NCBI RefSeq assembly: GCF_000230995.2
Contig: NC_019973.1
Coordinates: 682,001 to 746,000, forward strand
Length of the DNA: 64,000 nt
Source: Mesorhizobium australicum WSM2073
GTDB lineage: Bacteria > Pseudomonadota > Alphaproteobacteria > Rhizobiales > Rhizobiaceae
Reading direction: 5' to 3'
Part shown: in pieces, positions 51,331-60,075 of the stretch
How the letters are laid out: each line of letters opens with the position of its first letter
Position numbering within the stretch: position 1 is the stretch's first letter
Position numbers and translations under genes: made by a program
Notes under the pieces: generated by a model
The model's database searches: none
Seen by the model: only the letters and a program-made list of their open reading frames with translations
What the model was told of the DNA's origin: nothing

Positions 51331-51348
51331 TGGTACTTTATTGGTATT
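51331..51348 (+). promoter_or_regulatory. NagQ-like operator box upstream of the amino-sugar kinase operon
   Basis: TGGTACT-TTAT-TGGTATT, the same 11-bp-phased direct repeat with one base changed, ending 23 nt before the kinase GTG. A possible promoter (TTGAAA 51304-51309, 17-nt spacer, CTATTG) would overlap the box, consistent with repression. Confidence 0.75.
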
Positions 51349-51371
51349 ATCCTGCCGGAGGAGAAAATCGC

Positions 51372-52253
51372 GTGAAATTCGTGCTCGGTATCGATGGCGG
51401 CGGCACCAGCTGCAGGGCCGCACTGGCAACGGCGGACGGCGCTGTTGTCGGCCGCGCCAAAAGCGGCGCCGCCAACATCCGCACCGATCTCACCGGCGCC
51501 CGCTCGAACATCGTCGATGCGGCGCGGCAGGCTTTCATCGCCGCCGGGCAAGATCCGGACCTGATCCCGCAAACACCCGCCATCCTCGGCCTTGCCGGCG
51601 CCAATGTCGGCACTTACCGGCAGCAGCTCGAGGCGATCCTGCCGTTCAGCACCAGCCGCGTGGAGACCGATGCGGAGATCGCGCTCGAAGGCGCGGTCGG
51701 TTCCGGTGACGGCGCGATGGCGATCCTGGGCACCGGCACCGCCTATATGGCGCGCAGGGATGGTAAATCGCGCGCCATCGGCGGCTGGGGATTCCAGGTC
51801 GGCGACCAGGGCAGCGGCGCCCGCATCGGCCGCGACCTGCTGGAGCAGACCCTGCTCGCGCATGATGGCGTGCGCCAGGCCTCGCCGCTGACCGACAGCA
51901 TGATGGCCGTTTTCCGCAACAATCCCGAGGACGTCGTCGAGTTCACCACCAACGCCAAGCCCGGCGATTTCGGCGGCTTCGCGCCGAAAGTATTCGAACA
52001 TGCGCAAAAAGGCGACATCGTCGCCAACTGGATACTCGACAAGGCGGTCGCCGATGTCGAGGCCTCGCTTGGCGCGCTCGACCTCGCCGCCGGAGCACCG
52101 CTCTGCCTGCTCGGCGGGCTGGCGCCGCTCTATGCGCCGCGCCTGTCGGAGCGCTACCGCGCCCTGCTGAAGGAACCGCTCGACGATGCGCTAGGCGGTG
52201 CTGTGCAGATGGCGGCACGCCTTTTCGCTGGACGTGTGGAGGCTGCGCGATGA
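51372..52253 (+). CDS. BadF/BadG-type N-acetylamino-sugar kinase (GlcNAc/MurNAc kinase candidate)
   Basis: ASKHA-fold kinase of 293 residues. The phosphate-1 motif GIDGGGTSCRA is at ~6-16; GLAGANVGTYRQQLE near 75, ILGTGTAYMARR near 120 and the GGWGFQVGDQGSGARIG block near 140 match BadF-type N-acetylglucosamine kinases, including MurK of Clostridium, which phosphorylates both GlcNAc and MurNAc. The start is GTG 51372 with GGAGGAG upstream. First gene of a four-gene chain with ATGA overlaps. With MurQ on the other strand it would supply MurNAc-6-phosphate. Confidence 0.85.
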   Translation: MKFVLGIDGGGTSCRAALATADGAVVGRAKSGAANIRTDLTGARSNIVDAARQAFIAAGQDPDLIPQTPAILGLAGANVGTYRQQLEAILPFSTSRVETDAEIALEGAVGSGDGAMAILGTGTAYMARRDGKSRAIGGWGFQVGDQGSGARIGRDLLEQTLLAHDGVRQASPLTDSMMAVFRNNPEDVVEFTTNAKPGDFGGFAPKVFEHAQKGDIVANWILDKAVADVEASLGALDLAAGAPLCLLGGLAPLYAPRLSERYRALLKEPLDDALGGAVQMAARLFAGRVEAAR

Positions 52254-53032
52254 GCGATGCCGCCGACCAGATCTTCGCCGCGCTCAAACAATCCTCACAA
52301 AGCGGCGCGCCGCTTTACCTGCAGCTCAGGAAAAGCATCGAGGACGCCGTCAACCGCGGCCTGATCGGCCCAGGCGACGCGCTGCCTTCCGAGCGCGACA
52401 TCGCCACCAAGGCCGACATTTCGCGCGTCACCGTGCGCAAGGCGGTGCAAGACCTGGTCAAGGGCGGCATATTGGTGCAGCGCCATGGCTCGGGCACCTT
52501 CGTGGCGCCGCGCATGGAGCGCGTCGAGCAGTCGCTGTCGCGGCTGACCTCCTTCACCGAGGACATGGCGCGGCGCGGCATGGCGGTGCGCTCGGCCTGG
52601 CTCGACCGCGGCCTCTACGCGCCCTCGCCCGACGAGATGATGGTGCTTGGCCTGTCGTCGAGCGAACTGGTGGCGCGCGTGGCGCGCCTGCGCATCGCCA
52701 ACGACACGCCGCTGGCGATCGAACGCGCTTCACTGTCGGCCAGCGTGCTGCCGGACCCGGCTGGAATTGGCTCCTCGCTCTACGCGGCGCTGGAATTGAC
52801 CGGCAACAGGCCGGTGCGCGCGGTGCAGCGCATCTCCGCCGCCAATCTCGGCGAGGGCGATGCGCGCCTGCTCGAAGTGCCGCCGGGCATTGCCGGCCTG
52901 CATATCGAGCGTATTTCCTACCTGGCGAGCGGCAAGGTGATCGAGTTCACCCGCTCCATCTACCGGGGCGACGCCTATGATTTCGTCGCCGAACTGCGGC
53001 TGACAGGGCCGAGCGAAGAGGGCCGATCATGA
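52250..53032 (+). CDS. GntR-family (HutC/UTRA) regulator of the amino-sugar locus
   Basis: Regulator of 260 residues. The winged-helix domain spans ~17-90 (PLYLQLRKSIEDAVNRG, LPSERDIATKADISRVTVRKA) and the UTRA ligand domain ~100-250 (TSFTEDMARRGMAVRSAWLD, VRAVQRISAANLGEGDA). UTRA proteins of the NagR/NagQ/DasR kind respond to GlcNAc-6-phosphate or GlcN-6-phosphate. Overlaps the kinase stop and the next start by four bases each. The two TGGTATT boxes are its likely sites. Confidence 0.9.
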   Translation: MSDAADQIFAALKQSSQSGAPLYLQLRKSIEDAVNRGLIGPGDALPSERDIATKADISRVTVRKAVQDLVKGGILVQRHGSGTFVAPRMERVEQSLSRLTSFTEDMARRGMAVRSAWLDRGLYAPSPDEMMVLGLSSSELVARVARLRIANDTPLAIERASLSASVLPDPAGIGSSLYAALELTGNRPVRAVQRISAANLGEGDARLLEVPPGIAGLHIERISYLASGKVIEFTRSIYRGDAYDFVAELRLTGPSEEGRS

Positions 53033-54063
53033 TTGCCAACACCACGCATATGCAGCGCGAGATCGAGGAGATCCCGCAAGCCGTCGCCCGCCTGCTCGAC
53101 GGCTCCGGTGCCGTGCTGGCCGAAGCAGGGCGCGGCATCAAGGAGCGCGACCCGCATTTCGTCGTCACCGTGGCGCGAGGCTCGTCCGATCATGCCGCCA
53201 CCTTCATGAAATATGCCGTCGAATTGACCGCGGGCCTTGCCGTCGCCTCGGTCGGGCCGTCGATCGCCTCGATCTATGGCCGCAAGCTCCGGCTTGACGG
53301 CTCGGCCTGCCTGGCGATCTCGCAGTCGGGCAAGAGCCCCGACATCGTCGCGATGGCCGAAACCGCACGGGCCGGCGGCGCGCTGACCGTTGCCGTCACC
53401 AACACCGCCGATTCGCCGCTCGCGCGCGCCTCGGACTATGCGATAGACATACTCGCCGGGCCGGAGCGCAGCGTCGCGGCAACCAAGACCTTCATCAATT
53501 CCGCCGTTGCCGGTCTTGCCCTCATGGCGCATTCGACCGGGGACGACGCGCTTCTCGCGGCCCTGGCCCGCCTGCCCGAGCATTTCGGCAAGGCGATCGC
53601 CTGCGACTGGATGAGCGTGCTGGCCGAGACGATCGAGAAGCAGAAGTCGCTGTTCATTCTCGGCCGCGGTCCGTCGGCGGCGATGGCAAACGAGGCGGCG
53701 CTGAAGTTCAAGGAGACCTGCGGCATGCATGCCGAGGCTTATAGCGCGGCCGAAGTCATGCATGGCCCGCTGGCGCTGATCGGCCCCGACTTTCCGGTGC
53801 TGGCGCTGGCCGCTCGCGACGCGTCCGAGCCCTCGGTCGCCGACGCCGCCGACAGCCTGGCGGCCAAGGGCGCGCCGGTTTTCGTCACCTCGGCGCTCGC
53901 CAATCGCGCCACGCGCCTGCCGCATGTCGCCACCGGTCACCCGCTGACCGATCCGCTGACGCTGATCGTCTCCTTCTACATGTTCGTCGAGGCCTTTGCC
54001 CGCCATCGCGGCCTCGATCCGGACGCGCCGCGCAACCTTCGCAAGGTGACGGAGACCGTATGA
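53029..54063 (+). CDS. SIS-domain glucosamine-6-phosphate deaminase (NagB-II/AgaS-like)
   Basis: Cytosolic protein of 344 residues with two SIS domains: ARGSSDHAATFMKYAVE and ISQSGKSPDIVAMAE in the first, LGRGPSAAMANEAALKFKETC in the second, and HGPLALIGPDFPVL near 240. It equals the isomerase half of GlmS without the glutaminase domain, the hallmark of NagB-II, which converts GlcN-6-phosphate to fructose-6-phosphate and ammonia. ATGA overlaps on both sides. Confidence 0.85.
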   Translation: MIANTTHMQREIEEIPQAVARLLDGSGAVLAEAGRGIKERDPHFVVTVARGSSDHAATFMKYAVELTAGLAVASVGPSIASIYGRKLRLDGSACLAISQSGKSPDIVAMAETARAGGALTVAVTNTADSPLARASDYAIDILAGPERSVAATKTFINSAVAGLALMAHSTGDDALLAALARLPEHFGKAIACDWMSVLAETIEKQKSLFILGRGPSAAMANEAALKFKETCGMHAEAYSAAEVMHGPLALIGPDFPVLALAARDASEPSVADAADSLAAKGAPVFVTSALANRATRLPHVATGHPLTDPLTLIVSFYMFVEAFARHRGLDPDAPRNLRKVTETV

Positions 54064-55232
54064 GCGACCGTTTTGCCCTGACCGGCGCCCGCATCTTCGA
54101 CGGCGACGACTGGCACGAAGGCGCGGCCCTTGTCGTGCGCGACGGCCTCGTCGAAGCCATGTTGCCGCAAGGCGCGCTGCCCGGGGATATCCGTGCCGTC
54201 GACACCGGCGGCGGCATGCTGGTGCCGGGCTTCGTCGACATCCAGGTCAATGGCGGCGGCGGTGTGATGCTCAACGATCATCCCGATGTCGCCTCGATCG
54301 AAACCATCTGCCGCGCGCACGCGCCATTCGGCACGACGGCGCTGCTGCCGACGCTGATCACCGACACGCCCGCAATCACCGCCGCCGCGATTGCCGCCGG
54401 CGAAGCGGCAGCGCTGCAAAAAGTGCCGGGTTTCCTCGGCCTGCATCTGGAAGGTCCGCATCTGTCGATTGCCCGCAAGGGTGCGCATGATCCGGCGCTG
54501 ATCCGGCCGATGACGGACGCCGACCAAGCCATGCTGATCGCGGCGCGCCAGAAGCTGCCGGTGCTGCTCACCACGATCGCGCCGGAATCCGTCGATCCTG
54601 CCCGCGTCAAGGCCTTGGCCAAGGCCGGGATCATCGTGAGCCTCGGCCATTCCGACACGGGCCATGCCACGGCTAAAGCCTTCGCAGAGGCCGGCGCCAG
54701 CGTCGTCACGCACCTGTTCAACGCGATGAGCCAGATCGGCAACCGCGAGCCCGGGCTGGCGGGCGCCGCGATCGACATCGGCGCCTTGTCGGCGGGGCTG
54801 ATCGCCGACGGCATCCATGTCCACCCCGCCACGATCAGGATCGCGCTCGACGCCAAACAGGGACCGGGCAGGATCGTGCTGGTCACCGACGCGATGGCGA
54901 CGATCGGCACCGAGATGAGTTCGTTCACGCTCAACGGCCGCACCATCTACCGCAGGGATGGCAGCCTCAGGCTTGCCGACGGGACCCTGGCCGGTGCCGA
55001 CCTCGACATGATCTCGGCCATCCGGTTCATGCACCGCACTGTCGGGCTCGAGCTTTCCGAAGTCTTGCGCATGGCCTCGCTCTACCCGGCCCAGGCGATC
55101 GGCCAGTCGCACCGGCTTGGCCGCTTCGCCAATGGCACGGCGGCCGACATCGTTGCGCTGTCGGACAATCTTGACATAGGAAGCGTCTGGATCGGCGGCG
55201 ACAAGGTGTTCGAGGCTGCCGCTCCGCGCTGA
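54060..55232 (+). CDS. nagA: N-acetylglucosamine-6-phosphate deacetylase NagA
   Basis: Amidohydrolase-fold deacetylase of 390 residues, normal length. Metal and catalytic blocks are [14 protein letters not shown] (~57-70), [11 protein letters not shown] (~127), [21 protein letters not shown] and [10 protein letters not shown]. It removes acetate from GlcNAc-6-phosphate, linking MurQ/kinase products to the SIS deaminase. The start overlaps the upstream stop by four bases. Confidence 0.94.
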   Translation: MSDRFALTGARIFDGDDWHEGAALVVRDGLVEAMLPQGALPGDIRAVDTGGGMLVPGFVDIQVNGGGGVMLNDHPDVASIETICRAHAPFGTTALLPTLITDTPAITAAAIAAGEAAALQKVPGFLGLHLEGPHLSIARKGAHDPALIRPMTDADQAMLIAARQKLPVLLTTIAPESVDPARVKALAKAGIIVSLGHSDTGHATAKAFAEAGASVVTHLFNAMSQIGNREPGLAGAAIDIGALSAGLIADGIHVHPATIRIALDAKQGPGRIVLVTDAMATIGTEMSSFTLNGRTIYRRDGSLRLADGTLAGADLDMISAIRFMHRTVGLELSEVLRMASLYPAQAIGQSHRLGRFANGTAADIVALSDNLDIGSVWIGGDKVFEAAAPR

Positions 55233-55242
55233 GAGCGAGGCC

Positions 55243-56355
55243 ATGCAGACAATCGATTGTGTCGTCGCCGGAGCAGGCGTCGTCGGGCTTGCCGTCGCCA
55301 GGGCACTTGCCTTGTCGAGCCGCGAGGTGGTGGTGATCGAAAAGGCCGACGCGATCGGCACCGTCACCAGCTCGCGCAATTCCGAAGTCATCCATGCCGG
55401 GCTCTATTATGCGCCCGGCAGCCTGAAGGCCCGGCTGTGCGTCGAAGGGCGCCGGCAGCTCTATGCATACTGCGCCGAACACACTGTCGGCCATCGCCGC
55501 GCCGGCAAGCTGATCGTCGCCAGCGAACCCGGCCAGACGGACGGGCTGCGGGCGATCGAGGCCAATGCGAAACGCTGCGGGGTCGACGATCTCGCGCTTT
55601 TGACACGCGCCGAGGCCGAAAGCCTGGAGCCGGCGCTGAGATGCGCCGGCGCGCTGCTGTCGCCATCGACGGGCATTGTCGACAGCCACGCGCTGATGCT
55701 TTCGCTGCGCGGTGACGCTGAAGCCGCAGGCGCGTCCTTCGCTTTCCTCACCGGCGTTGCCGGGGCGGCGATCGAAGCCGATGGGATTCGGATCGACACG
55801 CGCGACGCCAATGGCGAGACCTTTGCCGTGGAGGCCGGCGCTTTCGTCAATGCAGCCGGCCTGGATGCGCAGGCCGTGGCCAGTCGGATCGAGGGTTTCC
55901 CAAGGGATCTCATCCCCCGGCAGTGGCTGGCGCGTGGCAATTATTTCGCGCTTCCCGGGCGGTCGCCGTTTTCGCGGCTGATCTATCCGGTTCCGGTCGA
56001 AGGGGGCCTCGGCGTCCACCTGACGCTCGACCTCGCCGGCAATGCGCGCTTTGGCCCCGATGTCGAATGGATCGACAGCGTGGATTACACCGTCGACCCC
56101 GGCCGAAGCGCCGTCTTCTACGAGGCGATCCGCCGCTATTGGCCCGATCTCGCGGATGGCGCCCTGCAGCTGGCCTATGCCGGCATCCGGCCGAAGCTCT
56201 CGGGCCCCGGACAGCCAGCGGCGGACTTCGTGATTCAGGGACCGGCCGATCACGGCGTGGGCCGGATCGTCAATCTGTTCGGCATCGAGAGCCCCGGCCT
56301 GACGGCGAGCCTGGCCATCGCCGACCATGTCGCCGAACTGTTGTACCCGACCTGA
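55243..56355 (+). CDS. FAD-dependent 2-hydroxyacid oxidoreductase (L-2-hydroxyglutarate oxidase-like, LhgO family)
   Basis: DAO-fold flavoenzyme of 370 residues. The dinucleotide motif [15 protein letters not shown] is at 8-22 and [19 protein letters not shown] near 45-63 is an LhgO/L2HGDH hallmark, as are ARGNYFAL and [16 protein letters not shown] near 230-255. It starts 10 nt after nagA, so it belongs to the amino-sugar operon. MurQ releases D-lactate, and an oxidase for 2-hydroxyacids would fit there, though the family's known substrate has L configuration. Confidence 0.85.
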   Translation: MQTIDCVVAGAGVVGLAVARALALSSREVVVIEKADAIGTVTSSRNSEVIHAGLYYAPGSLKARLCVEGRRQLYAYCAEHTVGHRRAGKLIVASEPGQTDGLRAIEANAKRCGVDDLALLTRAEAESLEPALRCAGALLSPSTGIVDSHALMLSLRGDAEAAGASFAFLTGVAGAAIEADGIRIDTRDANGETFAVEAGAFVNAAGLDAQAVASRIEGFPRDLIPRQWLARGNYFALPGRSPFSRLIYPVPVEGGLGVHLTLDLAGNARFGPDVEWIDSVDYTVDPGRSAVFYEAIRRYWPDLADGALQLAYAGIRPKLSGPGQPAADFVIQGPADHGVGRIVNLFGIESPGLTASLAIADHVAELLYPT

Positions 56356-56390
56356 GCCAGCGTTCGCGCGCGCCGGAGCGCGACATCTGC

Positions 56391-57917
56391 TTAGCCGGCT
56401 TTATTTGAGACGTAGAGATCCTTGTAGCTGTCGCGCAAAAGGTTCTTCTGTACCTTGCCCATCGTGTTGCGCGGCAGGTCGTCGACGAAGATCACCCGTT
56501 TGGGATGCTTGTACTTCGCCATGCGGCCGGTGACGGCGTCGAGAATCTCGGCCGCGCTGATCCGCGACGCGGGCGAGCGCACGACGACCGCGGTGACGCC
56601 TTCGCCGAAGTCCGGATGGGCAAGGCCGATGACGGCGCTTTCCAGGACGCCGTCGAGCGCATCGATCTCGCTTTCGAGTTCCTTCGGATAGACGTTGTAG
56701 CCGCCTGAGATGATCAGGTCCTTGCCGCGACCGACAATGTGGACATAGCCGTCGGCGTCGATCATGCCGAGGTCGCCGGTGATGAAGAAGCCGTCGGCGC
56801 GGAATTCCGCCTTGGTCTTTTCCGGCATGCGCCAGTAGCCGCCGAACACGTTCGGACCCTTGACCTCGATCATGCCGACCTCGCCCAGGGCGAGCGGCTT
56901 GCCGGAATCGGGATCGGCGATGCGCAGCGACACGCCGGGCAAGGGGAAGCCAACCGTGCCGGCGCGCCGCTCGCCCTCATAGGGGTTGGAGGTGTTCATG
57001 TTGGTCTCGGTCATGCCATAGCGCTCGAGGATGGCGTGGCCGGTGCGCTCGCGCCAGGCGTTGTGCGTTTCGGCCAGCAGCGGCGCCGAACCAGACACGA
57101 ACAGCCGGATGTTTTTCGCCGCCTCGCGATCCAGCCCGTCCTGCTGCAGCAGCCTGGTATAGAAGGTCGGCACGCCCATCAGCGCGGTGGCGCGCGGCAG
57201 CAGCGAGACGATGCGGCTCGCGTCGAATTTCTGCTCGAACAGCATCGAGGCGCCGGCCATCAGGGTGACGTTGGTGGCGACGAACAGGCCGTGCGTGTGG
57301 AAAATCGGCAGCGCGTGGATCAGCACGTCATCCCTGCTGAAACGCCATTGCTCGAGCAGCACCCGCGCGTTCGAGGCGAGATTCTCATGGCTGAGCATGG
57401 CGCCTTTCGAACGGCCGGTCGTTCCCGACGTGTAGAGGATCGCCGCAAGGTCGTCGGCGCCGCGCTCCACATCGTGGAACTCGGAAGACTGACGCGATGC
57501 CTGGTCCGCGAGGGATCCCTGGCCACTGCGGTCGAGCGTGACCACGACGGCACCGGACGGCTCGACCATCCCACGGATGTCCGCCGACCGTGCCGGATCG
57601 CAGACGATCACCCGAGGTGCGGCATCCCCAAAGAAATAGCCGAGCTCGGCCAGCGTATAGGCGGTGTTGAGCGGCAGGAAGACGGCGCCGGCGCGCAAGC
57701 AGGCGAGATAGAGCAAAACCATCTCCGGGCTCTTCTCGACCTGCACGGCAACCCGGTCGCCGGGCGCGACATCCATTTGCAGGAGCGCATGCGCAAGCTG
57801 CGCCGACCGTGCCAGCATGTCGCCATAGGTGAGCGAGCGTCCATCATCGGTTTCCATCAACAGGCGCCCAGGCGCCGGCATCCGGGACCGGAACGCATCG
57901 AACAGATGATTGCTCAT
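56391..57917 (-). CDS. matB: Malonyl-CoA synthetase MatB
   Basis: Adenylate-forming ligase of 508 residues joining malonate (or methylmalonate) to CoA. P-loop ILYTSGTTGRSKGAM near 160, LIHALPIFHTHGLFVATNV, ERYGMTETNMNTSNPYEG and VGRGKDLIISGGYNVYPKE match the MatB branch nearly word for word; PRNTMGKVQKN carries the C-terminal Lys. ATG 57917 has GGGAAG upstream. The decarboxylase MatA and the transporter MatC are not in the window. Confidence 0.92.
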   Translation of the reverse strand: MSNHLFDAFRSRMPAPGRLLMETDDGRSLTYGDMLARSAQLAHALLQMDVAPGDRVAVQVEKSPEMVLLYLACLRAGAVFLPLNTAYTLAELGYFFGDAAPRVIVCDPARSADIRGMVEPSGAVVVTLDRSGQGSLADQASRQSSEFHDVERGADDLAAILYTSGTTGRSKGAMLSHENLASNARVLLEQWRFSRDDVLIHALPIFHTHGLFVATNVTLMAGASMLFEQKFDASRIVSLLPRATALMGVPTFYTRLLQQDGLDREAAKNIRLFVSGSAPLLAETHNAWRERTGHAILERYGMTETNMNTSNPYEGERRAGTVGFPLPGVSLRIADPDSGKPLALGEVGMIEVKGPNVFGGYWRMPEKTKAEFRADGFFITGDLGMIDADGYVHIVGRGKDLIISGGYNVYPKELESEIDALDGVLESAVIGLAHPDFGEGVTAVVVRSPASRISAAEILDAVTGRMAKYKHPKRVIFVDDLPRNTMGKVQKNLLRDSYKDLYVSNKAG

Positions 57918-58071
57918 GAAATCTTCCCAGGTGACGCCGGCCGCGATCTTGGGCGGCACGCGACGAAGAGTTCGCGTTTCCCAGCCCTGCCGTCAAGGCC
58001 GCAGCCGGCTGCCCGGCGTCCACCGAAAGATTCGAGGGATGGGACGGCAGAGAGCGCCGACCAAACAGCCG

Positions 58072-58809
58072 TCAACGCTGGGCGCGCTTACCCGGACCGG
58101 CGGGTGCCTCGCCTTGCCTGAAGCGTTCCATGCACATGGCGGCGGTCAGCTGGTAGTGATCGATCAGGGCCTGGACGGCACCATCCGCATTGCCGTCCAG
58201 CGCATTTTCAGCAATCAGCCGGTGTTCGGCGAAATCGTCGCGCTGGATGCTCTCCCCGTCATTGGCCATTTGCCTGTAGCGGTAGGCGTGATCGGAAAGC
58301 TGGTCGCAGAAACCAACCAGCCAGTGCGACCGGCACGCCGAGATCAGCACCCGATGGAAAGTGCGATGCACTTTCTCCCACTCCGGATTGAGCGACGAGC
58401 TACTTTGCGGTGAAAGCCGTGAGGCCCGCCCCAGGCGATGCAGCGCCAGCACCAATTGTTCTTCCCATTCGGCGGTGCGGTGGGCAATGGATTCGCGCAG
58501 CGCCCGCTCCTCGAGCCAGCAGCGCGTGCGCGTCAGTTCCTCGAGTTCCGTCGCGCTGACCGGCATGATGAAAAAGCCACGCTGGTCATGGCGGCCAAGG
58601 AGACCTTCGGAGGCAAGGCGATTGAGGGCTTCACGAACCGGAGAGGCACCGGCGCCATACTTGGAAACGACCCACTCGACGCGCAGCTTGCTTTCGGTTT
58701 CAAGAGCGCCGCTGAGAAGATCATCACGCAATTGGTGATAGACCGTGCTGGCAAGCGTGCTCTTGGCTCCTGTGCCGTCGTCGTTCAGATTGGCAGCTCC
58801 GTATGTCAA
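58072..58809 (-). CDS. GntR-family (FCD) regulator, MatR-like
   Basis: Regulator of 245 residues. The winged helix (VYHQLRDDLLSGAL, GASPVREALNRLASEGLL) spans ~20-90, then an all-helical FCD domain with HRTFHRVLISACRSHWLVGFC. It lies 154 nt upstream of matB in the same direction, as MatR does in rhizobial malonate operons, so local control of matB is likely. A promoter with a palindrome is visible upstream. Confidence 0.85.
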   Translation of the reverse strand: MTYGAANLNDDGTGAKSTLASTVYHQLRDDLLSGALETESKLRVEWVVSKYGAGASPVREALNRLASEGLLGRHDQRGFFIMPVSATELEELTRTRCWLEERALRESIAHRTAEWEEQLVLALHRLGRASRLSPQSSSSLNPEWEKVHRTFHRVLISACRSHWLVGFCDQLSDHAYRYRQMANDGESIQRDDFAEHRLIAENALDGNADGAVQALIDHYQLTAAMCMERFRQGEAPAGPGKRAQR

Positions 58810-58869
58810 AAGCGACTCCTTGTCCCCTTACTGTCGTCCTGGGCAATTCGAGTCCGAGATTCTCTCTCC

Positions 58870-58907
58870 GTACGCGTACCATATAGCGTGACGCTTCCGG
58901 CACTCAA
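58870..58907 (-). promoter_or_regulatory. Promoter and palindromic operator of the matR-like gene
   Basis: On the minus strand TTGAGT (58907-58902), 16-nt spacer, TATATG (58885-58880), then the perfect palindrome GTACGCGTAC (58879-58870) at about the start of transcription. This mirrors the promoter-operator layout at 676-718 for the other FCD regulator. Confidence 0.5.
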
Positions 58908-59094
58908 GCAGAAGATCGCGCTATTGTACTTTAGGACAATGGAATATACCCAATCCGCGGGCCGATCGCGAGAATTCGAATATTTCTACAACCAGCAGAA
59001 GTTTAACGTGTTTTGTATGCACGCAGGATCATCTGTTTCTTGTGCTCCCATGCGAGCATCTTTTCTGTCGCGCGCAAAGACAGCGGACGACTGC

Positions 59095-59125
59095 CCGAAT
59101 CAGATCGTCGCGCAACCTGATTCGG
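59095..59125 (-). terminator. Hairpin downstream of rpe
   Basis: CCGAATCAG and CTGATTCGG, 9-bp perfect inverted repeat with a 13-nt loop, 53 nt past the rpe stop. No U-tract on the transcribed strand, so termination is only possible. The remainder of 58908-59177 holds no gene that I can support. Confidence 0.35.
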
Positions 59126-59177
59126 ATGTACAACGACGCCGATCCGTAGCAATTGGTGCCGGAATGACCGCGCTGTG

Positions 59178-59855
59178 TCAGCCGGCGGCCTTGTCGGCCG
59201 CCGCCCTGATCGCTTCGATGTTGGCGCGGTAAGCCTCGACACTGCCACCCCTGAAGATGGCAGCACCGGCCACCAGCACGTCGGCGCCGGCAGCGGTGAC
59301 CAAGGGGGCGGTTTCCGGCGAGACGCCTCCGTCGATCTCGATGCGGATCGGCCGGTCACCGATCAGCGCCTTGATCCTTCTCACTTTGTCGACCATCGCC
59401 GGGATGAAGGCCTGCCCGCCGAAACCCGGATTGACGGTCATGATCAGGATCAGGTCGAGCCGGTCGAGCACATATTCGATCGCCGTTTCCGGCGTCGCCG
59501 GATTGAGCGACACGCCCGCCTTCTTGCCGAGGTTCCTGATTGTCTGCAGCGAGCGGTCGAGATGCGGCCCGGCCTCGGCATGCACCGTCATGCCGTCGCA
59601 GCCGGCTTCGGCAAAGGCGGCGAGGTAGGGATCGGCTGGCGCGATCATCAGGTGGCAGTCGAAAAAGGCCTTGGTGCGATTGCGGATCGCCTTGATGACA
59701 GGCGGGCCGAAGGTGATGTTTGGCACGAAATGCCCATCCATCACATCGAGATGGATCCAGTCGGCACCGGCCGCCGCCACCGCCTCGACCTCGTCACCGA
59801 GCTTCGAGAAATCCGATGCCAGCACCGACGGTGCGATCAAGGTTTTTTTGCTCAT
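59178..59855 (-). CDS. rpe: Ribulose-phosphate 3-epimerase
   Basis: TIM-barrel epimerase of 225 residues, normal length, linking ribulose-5-phosphate and xylulose-5-phosphate. Hallmarks: [17 protein letters not shown] at the N-terminus, [20 protein letters not shown] near 33-52 with catalytic Asp and metal His, [13 protein letters not shown] near 140, [11 protein letters not shown] near 175. Housekeeping gene standing alone. Confidence 0.95.
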   Translation of the reverse strand: MSKKTLIAPSVLASDFSKLGDEVEAVAAAGADWIHLDVMDGHFVPNITFGPPVIKAIRNRTKAFFDCHLMIAPADPYLAAFAEAGCDGMTVHAEAGPHLDRSLQTIRNLGKKAGVSLNPATPETAIEYVLDRLDLILIMTVNPGFGGQAFIPAMVDKVRRIKALIGDRPIRIEIDGGVSPETAPLVTAAGADVLVAGAAIFRGGSVEAYRANIEAIRAAADKAAG

Positions 59856-60024
59856 CTCGCGGCCTTTCCGGGCGCCCTTTTGATACGATCGCTGCGTACC
59901 GACTGCCTAAAGCGCTCCCGCGGACTTGTCGAGGGCGCCAGTACAGCGGTTCCACAGGCAGGGGTAACGTCGCGGCGTTCCCGATCCCGTCGCCGCCAAC
60001 CTCCGCCTGCCTGGATCATGAAGA

Positions 60025-60054
60025 AAGACCCGCCGGATTGCTCCAGCGGGTCTT
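60025..60054 (-). terminator. Intrinsic terminator of the large Cys-rich protein gene
   Basis: On the minus strand AAGACCCGCTGG pairs with CCGGCGGGTCTT around AGCAAT, followed by TTCTT. Located 22 nt after the stop codon at 60076. Confidence 0.75.
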
Positions 60055-60075
60055 CGTCTGGCGTCGCGCGGGTGC

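Noticed and set aside
59011..59025. TTGTATGCAC as a third GntR operator
   Set aside because: Only about 7 of 10 positions match TTGTATACAA and it is not palindromic. It also lies away from the clear palindrome at 58870-58879.
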